NCBI RefSeq assembly: GCF_947507565.1
Contig: NC_089181.1
Location: 441,501-505,500, forward strand
DNA from: Oscarella lobularis
Lineage: Eukaryota; Porifera; Homoscleromorpha; Homosclerophorida; Oscarellidae
Direction: 5' to 3'
DNA length: 64,000 nt
Positions 1-12,400 of the stretch are shown here, in pieces. The notes beneath the pieces were generated by a model. That model ran no database searches and was not told where the DNA came from. It saw only the letters and a program-made list of their open reading frames with translations. A program made the translations under genes and the position numbers. Within the stretch, counting starts at the first letter, position 1; each line of letters opens with the position of its first letter.

Positions 1-234
1 CCTAAAAGAGATGCGAAAGACGTAGACAACCCGTTCTATGAGGAAGTTATCGTTGAGTCCTCAGAAACAGGAGAAACCCCGGAAACCGACGCGAACGTAA
101 CGGAAAGTCCACCTTACGAAAACGCTATTATGACATCGCAGAAGACAGAAGAAGAGAAGCAGTGTTTTAACGATGTAGACTGCGACGATGATTCCGTTTA
201 CGAGCCAGTCGAAGTAGGAGGTAGTTCCGCATAA
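1..234 (+). CDS. C-terminal cytoplasmic tail of a receptor-like protein (5' truncated by window)
   Basis: Frame 1 is open from the first base to a TAA at 232-234, giving 77 residues of the C-terminus of a gene whose body lies outside the window. The tail is acidic, hydrophilic and has three tyrosines in phospho-docking contexts: NPFYEEVIV (NPxY-like), PPYENAIM and DSVYEPVEV. That spacing and composition look like the signalling tail of a membrane receptor or adaptor recruiting SH2 or PTB proteins after tyrosine phosphorylation. No catalytic domain is visible. It lies immediately upstream of two receptor tyrosine kinase genes, so it may be the end of another receptor of that cluster, but its sequence does not match their C-termini. 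The family is not recognised. Confidence 0.6.
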   Translation, partial: PKRDAKDVDNPFYEEVIVESSETGETPETDANVTESPPYENAIMTSQKTEEEKQCFNDVDCDDDSVYEPVEVGGSSA

Positions 235-329
235 ATTTATAATACTAAACACGGTAGTCTAAAAGGGATGGGCCACAACATCCCCGTTGTTTACGAAGAC
301 ACGGCTCTATTTCTTGGCTTGCTTCGGTC

Positions 330-2640
330 ATGACCGTGACACCAGCGTTCGTTCTATCTCTTTTCCTTGCTCTCTCACCGGCCCAGAGTCAGCCGTGCGA
401 CGGTGTTTACATGTGCGTGGGTCAACGCCCTCACGCCTTCTTAGACCCAAGTTAGCGTCCGGCTGGAAGGCCTTTCGCGATCGACGAAAACGTATTTCGT
501 TTGCGACAGTTAGGGGAGCAGTTGACTGCTTTATTCTGGACGGACGATTGAGTGCGGAGCTTCAAGTAAACGAACCGTTTTGGGGATCACTCGTTCTTCC
601 AAACGACGTCTCCTTTATTCCAATAGAAATGTGGACAAGGAACAATTATCCTGTAGATACGAATCTGTATCTTTGGCGTTGTGCTGATATACTTTTTTCA
701 GGTGAAATTCTCTTTTGGATCTGCAGTTGGAGACTCTAGAATCGTCTCGAAGATACACTTTTCTTCTCTTCATCAAGACTCTCTGACGACTGGCAAAGTA
801 TCGTACATAGGTAATCAGCCAAGAGAAGAGGCAATAAATTCCACTGGTAAACACGAATTGATTGACTGCATGAAAGGATTAGACCCTAATAATTTAGAAT
901 TTTTTGTCACGTTTACCTGTGCATCAAAGGGAGTTTCATCCACTACGTTTTTATTCAACATCACTGGAAACAGTTCAAATGGGGCGTGCGAAACTACAGG
1001 ACGATTTTCGATAAAAAAATCTTGCTCAGGTGAAAATAACGTAGATCAAAATGCTTGAACGACATTCCTTGCAGGATCTCCTACTTCAGGCAGTCCGAGT
1101 GGTGGCAGACCTACTTCTACAAAGATTTCCCTGATTGTGACTACGACACCACCAAGTACATCCTCGCCTAGTCTTACTACGAGTGACACTACTAGTGGTA
1201 CAAGCAGAGCTTTTACCTCTGCCTTGAACACCCCACGTCCAAAAACATTGGTGGTTTTGTTCCTTGCTGTTGTAGTCAGCGCTTTTGTGCTGCTAATCGC
1301 ACTGACCAGTACATTCGCAGTTGTCATGTGGAAAAGAAGAAAGAATAAATTTCCTCACGTTGAGGAGGGTGCTTTGGCGATCAGCAGCAAGCGTTGCAGG
1401 TGGGAGGTCAATCCAGGCAAAATACAACTTGATGCCCCAATTGGAAGTGGAGCCTTTTCAAGAGTATACAGAGGAGAATACAGCTGCACAGTGATAGCTG
1501 TAAAAGTTCTGAAAGGTTAGATTTAAAATGTACTTGCCAAGCCTTTCTGCATAAATTGTCTTAATTAAGCTGACAGCCAATCGTCTGAGAGAGAAATGCT
1601 TTTGAAAGAGATTGAGTTATTAAAGAACATGGAACCGCATTCTAATCTAATAACAATGAAAGGGTGCTGCACTGTTTCTCCTGATAGTCCTATCATGCTT
1701 ATAATGGAGTACATGAACATGGGAAATCTACTTAAATATCTGAGGAAAAATCGTTGTCTGGTAAAGCTTTTGAAACCTAAATGTACGTTTACATCGTTGC
1801 TCTATGATAATGCTTAGAAATGTGTCCGTGAAGAGTGTGAAGAACGCTTGAATGATCCTACTATACTGACCTGCGTCCACAATCAGAAACTAAAAGAGTT
1901 TCTAAATCAGTGTCTCGTAATTACCTATCAGGTGTCTCTAGGAATGGTGAGAAATGGCTATTAGCTACACAGGAACATTTTATTGTAACGCGAATAAATA
2001 GGAGTGGATGGAGAAACAGCACTGCGTGCATCGCGACTTGGCTGCACGCAATGTTCTACTTCATGCCTTAGATGACAAACGCATCATAACCAAAATCTCA
2101 GACTTTGGCTTGGCCAGAAGTGCTTATGAATCGGATATGATTCGAGGAGATATGCATGAACAAAAGCCTATCAAATGGACAGCTCCAGAAGGCCTGTTTG
2201 ATGACATATTTACCATCAAGAGTGACGTGTAAGACTGTTGATAAAGAAAAGCTCACACCTAATGCTCTAAATCTTCTAGATGGTCATTTGGTGTCGTTCT
2301 TTGGGAAGTCGCATCACTTGGTAAGTCCAATCAGCTCAGTTGTAATCTAATCAGGCGTTATCACAAACTCAAGGGAGTATTCCATATCCTGGACTGGAAA
2401 AACAAGTCTTAGTGACGATGATTCAGAACGGCTACAGAATGGACAAGCCCGAAGACTGCAGTGATGAACTGTAAAGATGCTTAATTAAAAGCCATATTAA
2501 GTGACGAGTGTCATTTCTCAAGGTATCAACTGATGCTTCAGTGCTGGCAATCATTGCCCAACAAGCGCCCACGATTTGAAAAGATAAGGACGCAGCTGGA
2601 AGAGATGGTTACTACAACAAGAGGCTACATTGACCTCTAA
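330..2640 (+). CDS. Receptor tyrosine kinase, tandem copy 1
   Basis: Single-pass receptor tyrosine kinase. The start at 330 opens a signal peptide (MTVTPAFVLSLFLALSPAQS) followed by a Cys-containing ectodomain of about 190 residues and a Ser/Thr-rich stalk. A transmembrane segment lies near 1244-1330 with KRRKNK as stop-transfer. The kinase carries a glycine loop (IGSGAFSRVYRG), VIAVK lysine, EREMLLKEIELL helix C, HRDLAARN catalytic loop (receptor-TK type), DFGLAR and KWTAPEG, and ends with CWQSLPNKRPRF. Clear exons are about 702-846, 883-1029, 1075-1515, 1570-1760, 1818-1946, 2002-2228, 2280-2320, 2374-2470 and 2523-2640. The junction after the signal exon (about 410-460) is uncertain. All catalytic residues are present, so it is probably active. 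The ectodomain matches no domain I know; its only clear relative is the next gene. Ligand unknown. Confidence 0.85.
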
Positions 2641-2862
2641 ATAGACGCATGCAGTACATTGTGAGACTGTATCAGCCTTTTGTATCATTATCTGCCACTC
2701 TGGTATTAATAACGCTTAGATCCTTGTAAGTTAGCCTGAGGGTTTTAATCCTCTTCTCAAGAAAAAATGACCACAAGCCATTGCATCATGAGAAACGACC
2801 ATCCGGATTCTTTCTAACGAGACCCGTACTCTCGCATACTTGCATCAGTTGTTGGCCCCGTC

Positions 2863-5365
2863 ATGATAGTCGTTCTCACTTTGATTTTTCTACGTTTCGC
2901 GCAAAATGTTTCCGCCGCTCAACCATGCTATGGCGTGTACTTGTGCGTGAGTAAGCGGCCTCTGGCTCAGTCAAGCAGCAGTCTTCAATTGAGTTAGCGA
3001 GGCATCATCAGTTGGCAATGACTACGATCATAGCGGTCGCCTCGTTTTTTCTCTAGTTCAAAATGCGGTTGGATGCATTGTTGGAAATGGGGAACTGAGT
3101 AGCGAGCTTCAACAAGGCAACGCTTTCTGGCAATCACTCGTTATTCCTAAAGAAGTTTCTTATATTCCTTTTCAAATGTGGACTAGGAGACGCTATACTG
3201 CCGTAAGTTCTTTAAAAGCTTGAGTGGTTTAAAAAAACCCGATTTCATCTTTCTATCAGCTGAATTACTCTTATACTGCTGTGATTGGAAACTCTAACGT
3301 TGTGTCGAAAATTCAGATGTCTTTTCCTTATGGTAAGAACTTGCTTACAACCGGCGAAATACCGTACATAGGTAATAAGGCAGTAGAAGAGGCAATCAAT
3401 TCTACGAGTAAGCTAAATGGCCTGACAGATCCGCTGGCTGAACTAAATTTGTTTAGGATTTTTGATCTCGTTTATCTGTGCATCAAATGGATATACACCC
3501 ACGACTCTCAAATTCGTTATAACGGGACGCGATCAGTTGGGCAGCAGGACGTGCAAAACGGAAGGAGAATTTTCTATAAAGAAATCATGTTTAGGTAGTG
3601 AATTCAATGGAACAAAGAATGATGAGCAATATGCTTTGCAGGTCTTTTTCCAGACGTCAATACTGACAGCACCTATGGCAGCACTGGCATCAGCAACAGC
3701 ACTGACAGCTCTACTACTACTTTTCTGACAGAATCCTTACCAAGTGCACTCAGCCCCAGCCCTACTGCTGGTATTGCAGATGAGGCAACCAGTTTCACTA
3801 GTAGTACTACGTCTGGCACTCATCCATCCTCAACCGGACTATCCATGATTTGGGCTATTTGTATCAGTGTTGCTGTGATTGTCGTACTACTTGTGGCAAT
3901 AACTACAGGTGTATTGGTCCATCGGAAAAGAAAAAAGGAGCGACAACGTCAGAATCAACGCCAGAATCAACGTCTCGCCAGTGCCGCTACTGTACAATCT
4001 GCACTTAGCATGCAAGAACTTTGGGAAATCAACCCGGGCAATGTACGACTTGACAACCAAATCGGAAAGGGTGCATTTTCAATAGTTTACAGAGGAGCAT
4101 ATTATTCTGAAAGAGACGACAGCTCCACAGTTGTAGCTGTCAAATGCCTGCGAGGTAAGAAATCTTTTGCCAGGATTTTCGCACATACAATATAACCTCG
4201 TTTCACCCAAGCTGACAGCCAGACGTCAGAGAAGGAAATGCTTTTGAAAGAGATTGAGTTATTGAAAGACATGGAGCAGCATCGTAACCTACTAACAATG
4301 AAAGGATGTTGCACCGTTTCTCCTGATACTCCGATTATGCTAATAATGGAGTACATGAACATGGGAAATCTGCTCAACCATCTCAGAGAAAATCGTTTTC
4401 TAGTAACTTTGTTGACTTATCATTGTGTTTACATTGCTGGCTCACGATAATGTTTAGAAATGCGATCGTGAAGAATGTGAAGAACGCTTGAGCAACCCCA
4501 ATATACTGAGCTGCATTCATAACGAGAAAGTAAAAGAGTTTCTAGACGAGTGTCTTGTAATTACCTATCAGGTGTCTCGAGGAATGGTAAGAGGCCGTTA
4601 GCGAGTTTTTCACAGAATATTTTGCATTTTGGGCATAAATAGGAGTGGATGGAGAAACAGCACTACGTGCATAGAGACTTGGCTGCACGCAATGTTCTAC
4701 TTCACGCCTTAGATGACAAACGCATCATAGCCAAAATCTCAGACTTTGGCTTGGCCAGAAATGTATATGAATCAGAAATGGTTCGGGAAGGCGCAGATGA
4801 ACAAAAGCCTACTAAATGGACTGCTCCAGAGGGTCTACTCGACGACGTATTTACTATCAAAAGTGACGTGTAAGACTGGTTACCAGACAGATAGATCAGA
4901 AGTGCTATTCTTATTAAATATCTAGATGGTCATTTGGTGTCGTTCTTTGGGAAGTTGCATCTCTTGGTGAGTCAATTAAATAGTTCAATTGTAATTAGGC
5001 ATTCATATGCTTTCTCAAGGGAGTGTTCCATACCCTGGACTGGAGAAGCAAGTCTTAGTGTCAATGCTTGAGAAAGGACACAGAATGGACAAGCCTGAGG
5101 ACTGCAGTGATGAATTGTAAAGAGAGTAACAACGTAATGCGGCAGATGCCTGATTTCTTTCTCAAGGTATCTACTGATGGTTCGGTGCTGGCAATCGTCG
5201 CCCGACAAACGTCCACGATTTGAAGAGATCAGAGCGAAGTTGGAAGAAATGGTAACAACAACAAAAGGTTACACCGACTTGGGCAATACGGAAAACATTA
5301 CGTGTGGGGATTCCCCCGAAACATTCGGGGAGTCTGCATACTGTGACTTTTACCGTCTGAACTGA
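2863..5365 (+). CDS. Receptor tyrosine kinase, tandem copy 2
   Basis: Paralogue of the preceding gene with the same exon order. It has a signal peptide from 2863, a matching ectodomain (FWQSLVIPKEVSYIPFQMWT, against FWGSLVLPNDVSFIPIEMWT upstream), a Ser/Thr-rich stalk, a transmembrane segment near 3845-3920 and a basic juxtamembrane stretch with a repeated RQNQ unit. The kinase has IGKGAFSIVYRG, VVAVK, HRDLAARN, DFGLAR and KWTAPEG. The kinase insert near 4460-4580 is well conserved with copy 1, and even intron sequence is similar (compare 1760-1817 with 4404-4456), which points to recent duplication. It differs in a longer C-terminal tail after 5270 that adds Tyr-containing SAYCDFYRLN before the stop at 5363-5365, possible phosphotyrosine docking sites absent from copy 1. 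Exon limits were read by eye. Confidence 0.85.
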
Positions 5366-5404
5366 GACCCGTTGCGACTTAGAAAAGACTTTAGCTGCTC
5401 GATC

Positions 5405-7354
5405 ATGGAAGAAGTGCGTAGAGCCTGTGTTTTATCGATCTAGAGTTTTCCCAAGAAAGAGTGACGTCCTTTTAGATATTCTTGGAAACGAACGTGACCC
5501 TAAACCCCAATTTGGCATCTCTTCCAGAAATCAGCAACTATCTCGATCGCCTAACATCTCCTGATACCGGAGACGCGAGCATTCGGGTAATGAAAGTTCC
5601 AGGGGACAGAGGGGTCACTCTGAAAGGGGCGTGGACTCGAATCGAGCGATGTCGCCTCGATATGAAAGCGATATTGGAAAACGAAACCGGGGACGAACCA
5701 GCGAAAACGTGGGAAACCGACGATCACGACGACGACGACGACGATTACGATTCCGATTCGTCTCCGCCACCGTCCGTCGAGATTTCAGTCGATCCTCGCG
5801 TCATGCGTCATCTACGAAAGAAACACGGACCGGAGTTAGAAAGGGCTATCAAGGATAACGACGGCGAGTTCTCGTGGGACGGCAAGGCGCCGTTGGTCGT
5901 CATCAAAGCGCACGATGACGACTCATTGGCTGAATTGAGAGAAAAGTTCGATCTACTCTACTGCATAGCTCAAAGCGAGAGGACCCTGATCAAAGAGACT
6001 AAAAAGAATCCAAAGGATCACCGGGCCCCCGAAATGGAACTCGAGCCAGACATCCTAATGACTCACAAGTCACAGGAAGGGATACAATTGATCATTGTGA
6101 GAGGCAATATCATCGACCAGCACGTCGATGCGATCGTCAGCCCCGCTGACCCTAAGCTCCAGCACAGACACACACTGGCAAAATCAATTGCCCAAGCAGC
6201 TGGAGATGAATTAAGAGATGACTGTGCTAGTCAAATCGCCGCCTGTGGCGACCTGGAATTGGGAACGGCTGTTGCAAGCAGTGGAGGAAACCTTCACTGC
6301 AGCAGCGTAATCCATGCCGTTGGACCAGCCAATCATGGATCGATATGGAGGGATCTTCGCAATGCCTGCGTCAATAGTTTTCGAGTGGCTGCTTCGCTGA
6401 AATTTCAATCTGTCGCCGTTCCGCTGCTTGGTTTCGTCTCTTCGACTTCGGACGTCGCTAGAATGGCGTCGATTATGTTTGAAGCGTTTGATACGTTTTC
6501 TTTTCGAAATCCCGGATGTTCGGTGGACGAAATTCGTTTCGTGGACGACGACGTCGGCGCGGTGGGCGCCTGGTGCGAGGAAATGCAGCGGCGCTACGGC
6601 CGCGGCTACGATTACGAGAGCTTCGCCCAGGCGGGGCCCCGTCCGAGGGTTCAGGCGGAGTCGCTTGCTTTCTCTCCTCCTTCAGGTTCTTCTCGCGAGG
6701 ACTTCAAGGACGACGTCGATTCCGGCGACGAACGTTCGCGGTGTCCCATTTGCCTTGCACCGATCGACGAGTCGAAACGACTTGACTGCGGGCACACGTT
6801 CTGTACCATCTGCGTCGAACAGGAATTACAGGTTCGGTCCAAATGTCCCGTTTGTAAGCGCCCGTACGGTGAACAGTTGCAACCGGAAGCGCGCGGGTTG
6901 CAACCGGAAGGAACGATGTCTGTGAGAAAAGGTGGCTTCTGTCTTCCGGGTCACGACGGTTTTGGAACGATTACGATTACGTATCATTTTCAAGGAGGAA
7001 TTCAGGGATCTGAGCACCCCCGGCCCGGACGACGATACGGCGGTACGACAAGAAGTGCCTACCTACCTGATTCTCCTGAAGGAAATGAAATCCTTGGGCT
7101 TCTACGGAAGGCGTTTGACGCTAAATTGATCTTCACTATTGGCACATCTGAAACAACTGGGATAGAGGACCAGATTACCTGGAGTGATATCTCTCACAAG
7201 ACCAGTCAGCATGGGGGGCCAACACAGTACGTGAGAAGTAGACTATTTTTAGCTGCAAAATTAATTAAAATTGTTATTTTTCAGATTTGGATATCCTGAT
7301 CCAGTGTACCTTAGCATAGTCAAAGAAGAACTCGCAGCGAAAGGAATAAGATGA
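5405..7354 (+). CDS. Macro domain-RING-Deltex C-terminal E3 ubiquitin ligase
   Basis: Predicted ubiquitin E3 ligase of the Deltex family. In order: an N-terminal region resembling the KH-like repeats of PARP14/DTX3L (IRVMKVPGDRGVTLKG; VDPRVMRHLRKKHG) with an acidic Asp run near 5727-5760; a macro domain (about 6080-6430; VRGNIIDQHVDAIVSPAD, VIHAVGP), a fold that binds ADP-ribose; a C3HC4 RING (6742-6870; CPICLAP, CGHTFC, CPVCKRPYG); and a Deltex C-terminal domain (6930-7354) ending in FGYPDPVYLSIVKEELAAKG. Deltex C-terminal domains bind NAD/ADP-ribose and can ADP-ribosylate ubiquitin. In vertebrates the macro and RING-DTC parts sit on separate partners, PARP9 and DTX3L; here they are on one chain. 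Start: a 9-base first exon (ATG at 5405) spliced to 5476 keeps frame; otherwise the first in-frame ATG is 5590. The last intron begins after 7226. Confidence 0.85.
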
Positions 7355-7506
7355 AATCAAAAAGATTGCATGTCACGAAACAGACACATCACAAAAGTTT
7401 TTATTAATTGGTGGTCCGTAACTCACTCGCTGTACGCACCTTCGCGCGGTTATCGGCGAAGTCCCGGACGTGCAGGACCTTAGCTTAGAGGCTCGGAGGA
7501 GACGCT

Positions 7507-9418
7507 ATGGCCGAGGAAACGCTTCCCGGAGCGCGACGTGGCTGGAAATCGATCGAAGAGGAAACGGACTACTGGATTCCCGAAGCAGACGTCATCGGCA
7601 AGATTCCAAAAGACCTCCACGGCACTCTTCTACGCAACGGGCCGGGCGTCAACAGCGTCTACGGCACTCAACTGAAGCATCGTAAGTGCAGCAAACAACT
7701 ACGAATGTTCCACACCCACGCATCCTTTAGCGATCGACGGCGACGGAATGGTCTGCGCTCTGTCTTTCGTCGACGGTCGCGTTCACTTTCGATCGCGATT
7801 CGTTTCGACTCAGTCGCGTCGCGACGAATCGCGAGCGGGCGCCCTCATCTATCCGGGCCAAATGGGAACGCGTCGCGAGCGCGGAATTGTCGCGTTGGCG
7901 TGCGACGCCTTTCTGACTTTCGTACGAGGTCCAACGTCGCAAATGTTCGAATACAGAAATCCGTCGAATACGAGCGTTTTCTATTGGGGAGGCAAGGTCA
8001 GGAAATTAACTAATTAACTTTTAATTAATTAATTTGAAGATAATTTTTTTAGATTTTGACGACGTATGAGACGTCTCTTCCTCACTGTCTCGATCCTTAC
8101 ACCCTCACTACTCTCGGTCCCGATGATTTGGGTGGCAAGTTGAGACTCGGCGTCATGGCTGCTCATTTTCGCTTTGACACATTGCAAAAGCCTATTGTAA
8201 GTTAAAGAGTTTTTCAATTAATTAAAAGAGCGTGTGGCTAGTAGTTTTTTTGGTTTAGAAACTTTGCTGTTTTGGTATACAACCGCATCTGACGAGGCCA
8301 GCCGACATACATTTCTACGAGTTTGACGATAAATGGAATTGCGTGAACGTCGAACATTCCGTCGAGGGGCTCAACTATGCTCACGATTTTCTACTGTTAC
8401 CTCACTACTACGTCGTTCACATGACTCCGTTTGTGAAAGTGACGATGTCGCAAGCCTGGAAATGGAAGTTAGGTGACTTGAGAAATAAATGAAAAACGGC
8501 TTTGTCTTTCTGAGACGATTTCTTTTCTGTGATTCTAGGTCTGTCTTCGCCTGGCGAGGATATGAAATATTATCCCGATTTGCCGTCTCGTTTCGTCTTC
8601 ATCCCGCGGCCCAATCATCCCGATCCGCGCGCGGCAATAATTTCAGTCGACGCAGATCCTTTCCACGTGATTATCACCGAACTATCTAAATTCATTTCTT
8701 ATACTTCTTTGTTTAGATTTTTCACTTTGGCACTGGATATCAACAGGGATCCGACGTCTTCTTTACAGCCGTTTGCCTTGGACGTCAATTCAATATGACA
8801 TTTGACGAGCAAATCGCACTCTCCAACATCAGCATTGCACCCGGTCGCGTCTACAAATTTCACGTCAACTTATCAACTCGCACCTGCGTCGGGCTGCAAG
8901 CGGATTCGGCTAGCGTGGAATTTCCGACCGTCAATCCATACAGACACGGGCAGAAATCAGGTCAATACTCATACCTCATGGCCAACGACAGAAAGAACGA
9001 AAATCTTCCTTATAGAGATGTCGTGAAGGTAATTATGAGTGTAGAGTAATTAACGTTGCTCTTATAGATATTCATCTAGTTCGACTTTTACGGCCTCCAA
9101 CGGCAAGTTTGGTCTTCTCACGGCGTCATCGGAGAGCCGGTCTTTGCCCCAAGAAACACTTTCGTCAGGTCATCCAGCTCTGACGACGACGACGGCTACG
9201 TTTTGGTTCAGCTCTACGACCCGGCTGTGCATCGAACGGAATTCGTTGTTCTCGATGCTCGTCGAGTGAACGATGGACCGATCGCTCGAATTCGACTCAA
9301 GCACCACATTCCGTACGGTTTTCACGGCAGCTTTACGTCCGAATGTTTTGTTCGGCCCCTGCCAAGGCCAGGAATACTGGACACCGCGGCAACATTATTT
9401 TTATCGGCTAAGCTTTAA
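7507..9418 (+). CDS. Carotenoid cleavage oxygenase family protein (RPE65/BCO/ACO fold)
   Basis: Member of the retinal pigment epithelium/carotenoid oxygenase family, a seven-bladed propeller with four His ligating Fe(II). Exons 7507-7681, 7731-7996, 8053-8196, 8259-8472, 8539-8666, 8717-9028 and 9080-9418 join in frame. The N-terminus has the family signature IPKDLHGTLLRNGPG and IDGDGMV. Candidate iron ligands are His in GVMAAHFRFD, YAHDFLLLP, IFHFGTGYQ and GFHGSF. The third site usually reads NAYE or NAFE with a second-shell Glu; here it is GTGYQQ, so that Glu is missing. AHFRFD is closer to the apocarotenoid 15,15'-oxygenase type than to vertebrate BCO1/RPE65 (from memory). Probably cleaves a carotenoid, apocarotenoid or other conjugated alkene; substrate cannot be told. 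Soluble, no signal peptide. Confidence 0.8.
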
Positions 9419-9462
9419 TTTAACGCGGGTCTCATATCATCCGGGATTTTCTCCTCTTTACC

Positions 9463-12400
9463 ATGAAGACTCGTTTCTCCACGCTGGACGTCCAAGCGGC
9501 CGTGCTCTGCATACGGCAAAGGTACGAATAGCGACGTCGCGGTCACTGCGTCTCGGTTAGAGCACGCATCGTCTTGCAGATGCCTCGGATTGCGTTTGCA
9601 GACCGTTTACGACATCGACGCCAAGACGTACCTCTTCAAACTGACACAGTAAGAGCGAAGCGCGTCTGAAAAGCCTTTTCTTGAACGTTTCGCGTCGAGA
9701 TCCGACAAGAAATTCGTCATTCTCGTCGAATCGGGCACGCGAATCCATTCGACCGACTTCGAATGGCCGAAAAACGCTTTCCCGTCCGGTTTCGCAATGA
9801 AAGTATCGTCCTATTTTCTCGCGCGAATTTTAATTAAATAATTCAATTAATTGATTAATTAAATTAAAACTTTCAGCTCCGGAAACATCTCAAGTCGCGA
9901 CGTTTGGTGAGCGTCGACCAGTTGGGCATCGATCGAATAGTCGACTTTCAATTTGGATCCGGTGAAGCGGCCTATCACGTCATCGTTGAACTCTATGATC
10001 GGGTAAATGGAGGATAGATAGTGGGGGGTTTCTTTGTGAAGAAGAAGAATGAGCGATCTTTTTCTGTAGGGAAATATTGCTCTGACTGATTACGAGTATA
10101 CGATATTGAATTTGCTGCGCGTGAGAACGGACGCTGATCAGGACGTTTGGTTTGCCGTGAGGGAGAAGTATCCTCGTGAAATGGCTCGTCAACGCGAAGA
10201 ATTGATGAAGATAGAACGGTATAACTGCAGTCAATTCGAACCTACGATGCTCTAATTTAATCAGTGCAGATTGAAGGAGATTTTGGATGGTTGCAAGGAA
10301 GGCGAATCGGTGAGAAGAAGCTTGAATCCTCACTTCGGTATTGAAGATCATGAGAGCTCCAAATTTTTTCACGTTACTATTTTCTAGTGTACGGGCCTGC
10401 TGTGATCGAGCATTGTCTATTAGAAGCCGGTTTCTCCGCTGATGTGAAGATTGGAAAAGGCTTCAACCTGTCCGAAGGTGCAGCACTTTGAACTAATACT
10501 CCCAAAACATATATTATGCATTTAGACGTCCATCGAGTTCACGCAGCACTCAAAGACGCCGACGAAATAATGAGACGATGCTCGGAAAATATCTGCAAGG
10601 TGTAAACACTATAGCTAATGTGCTTTTCATAATAGGCGTTTTCCTCCTAAGGGCTACATTATTCAAAAGCAACAGGATAAAGTGACGGCAGACAAAGATT
10701 CGGATAAATTACTAACGTTAGATCACGTGCTATAGTTGCGACTTTGTGTGTGTACGTGATGGTTTGATTGCCTTAGATACGAGGAATTTCATCCGTTCTT
10801 GTTTCGACAGCACGAAGGAGCGCCCAAACTCGATTTCTTAACCTTTGAAAATGTACGGAGAGCAAAGAGAATTACTGTAGAGTCTAACCTGAATTTTTAT
10901 TAGGCTGTAGACGACTTTTTCTCCAAGCTTGGCAGTCAGAAACTGGACATGAAAGCTCTTCAACAGGTATAGAAAATCACTCGGGTTTTGGATTGGGTTC
11001 ATTGATTTTGAAATAGGAAAAGATGGCAGTAAGGAAGTTGGAGAACGTCAGGAAAGATCACGAGAAGAGACTTGAAATGCTGCACATCTCTCAGGAAACG
11101 GACCAATATAAAGCGCAGCTAATTGAATCGAACGTCGAAATGGTGTTTACATGTGTAACACTGTTTTTTGGAAAGCGAATTTCACTTTGTATGGCGCCAG
11201 GTCGAAAGAGCTATTCTAGTTCTTTGTAACATGATTGCGAATGCCTTCGATTGGACGGAAATTAGTCAGATGGTAAAAGAAGCCCAGGTGGAGGGCGACC
11301 CTGTAGCAAAGGCGATCAAAGCACTGAAATTAGAGTCAAACAAGTTCACATTCTTCCTAACGTACGGGCATAGATAGTAGACCTAAAGAGTGCAGCTCAG
11401 ACTATTCAATTTCACACTAGTGACCCATTTGAAAAAAGCCTAGACGATGGAGAGGACGAAGAAGACGGCGGAAAACCGAAAAAATCAAAAGTAGAAATTA
11501 TTACATAGATAGAGGTGGCGGTTTGAACGAGGTTTTTTTTTGTAGGCAAAAGGAGTGCTTGTTGACATTGACTTAGGCTTGTCTGCCTATGCCAATGCAA
11601 GAGGGTAAGCATACTATAGTCAGAAGATTTGTCTACCAGACAGACAGACAGACGTTTCTCTTCTGCAGATATTATAGCCAGAAGAAGCACGCCGCGAAAA
11701 AGGAGCAGAGGACGCTCGAGGCGTCCGACAAGGCTCTGAAAGCCGCAGAGAGAAAGACTAAGCAGACGTTAAAAGAAGTTGCCGTTGCGACGAGCATCCA
11801 AAAAGTCAGGAAGACGTATTGGTGCGTTGGGGGAAAAAAAACCCAGATATTCGCGAAATAGACTTACTGTATTAACGCTAGGTTTGAGAAATTTCTCTGG
11901 TTTGTCTCGTCGGAAAATTTTCTCGTCGTTGCCGGAAGGGACGCCCAGCAGAACGAGTTCATTGTAAAGAGACATTTGAGATCAGGTGAGATGGCAAACG
12001 GCGGCGAGACAAGCCTTTATTGTTGTCTCGGTGATCCGTGAAGGAGACGTCTACGTTCACGCTGATCTCCACGGTGCCACCTCTTGCGTTGTCAAAAATC
12101 CAGCCGGTATTTTTTGCATACCATGCCTGCACTGTTATATTGTTTGTATTGAAGGAGGGTCAATTCCTCCGAAGACGCTTCAAGAGGCGGGCTGCATGGC
12201 TTTGTGCTACAGTTCGGGTTGGGATTCCAAGATTGTAACGAGTGCCTGGTGGGTTCATCACGACCAGGTAAGATCATTTATTTACCTGACTCAATAGCAA
12301 TATAGAGACGTCTTTACGAAGGTATCAAAGACGGCTCCGACTGGAGAATATTTGACGACGGGGAGTTTTATGATTAGAGGTCAGAGGCGAACAGAAGACT

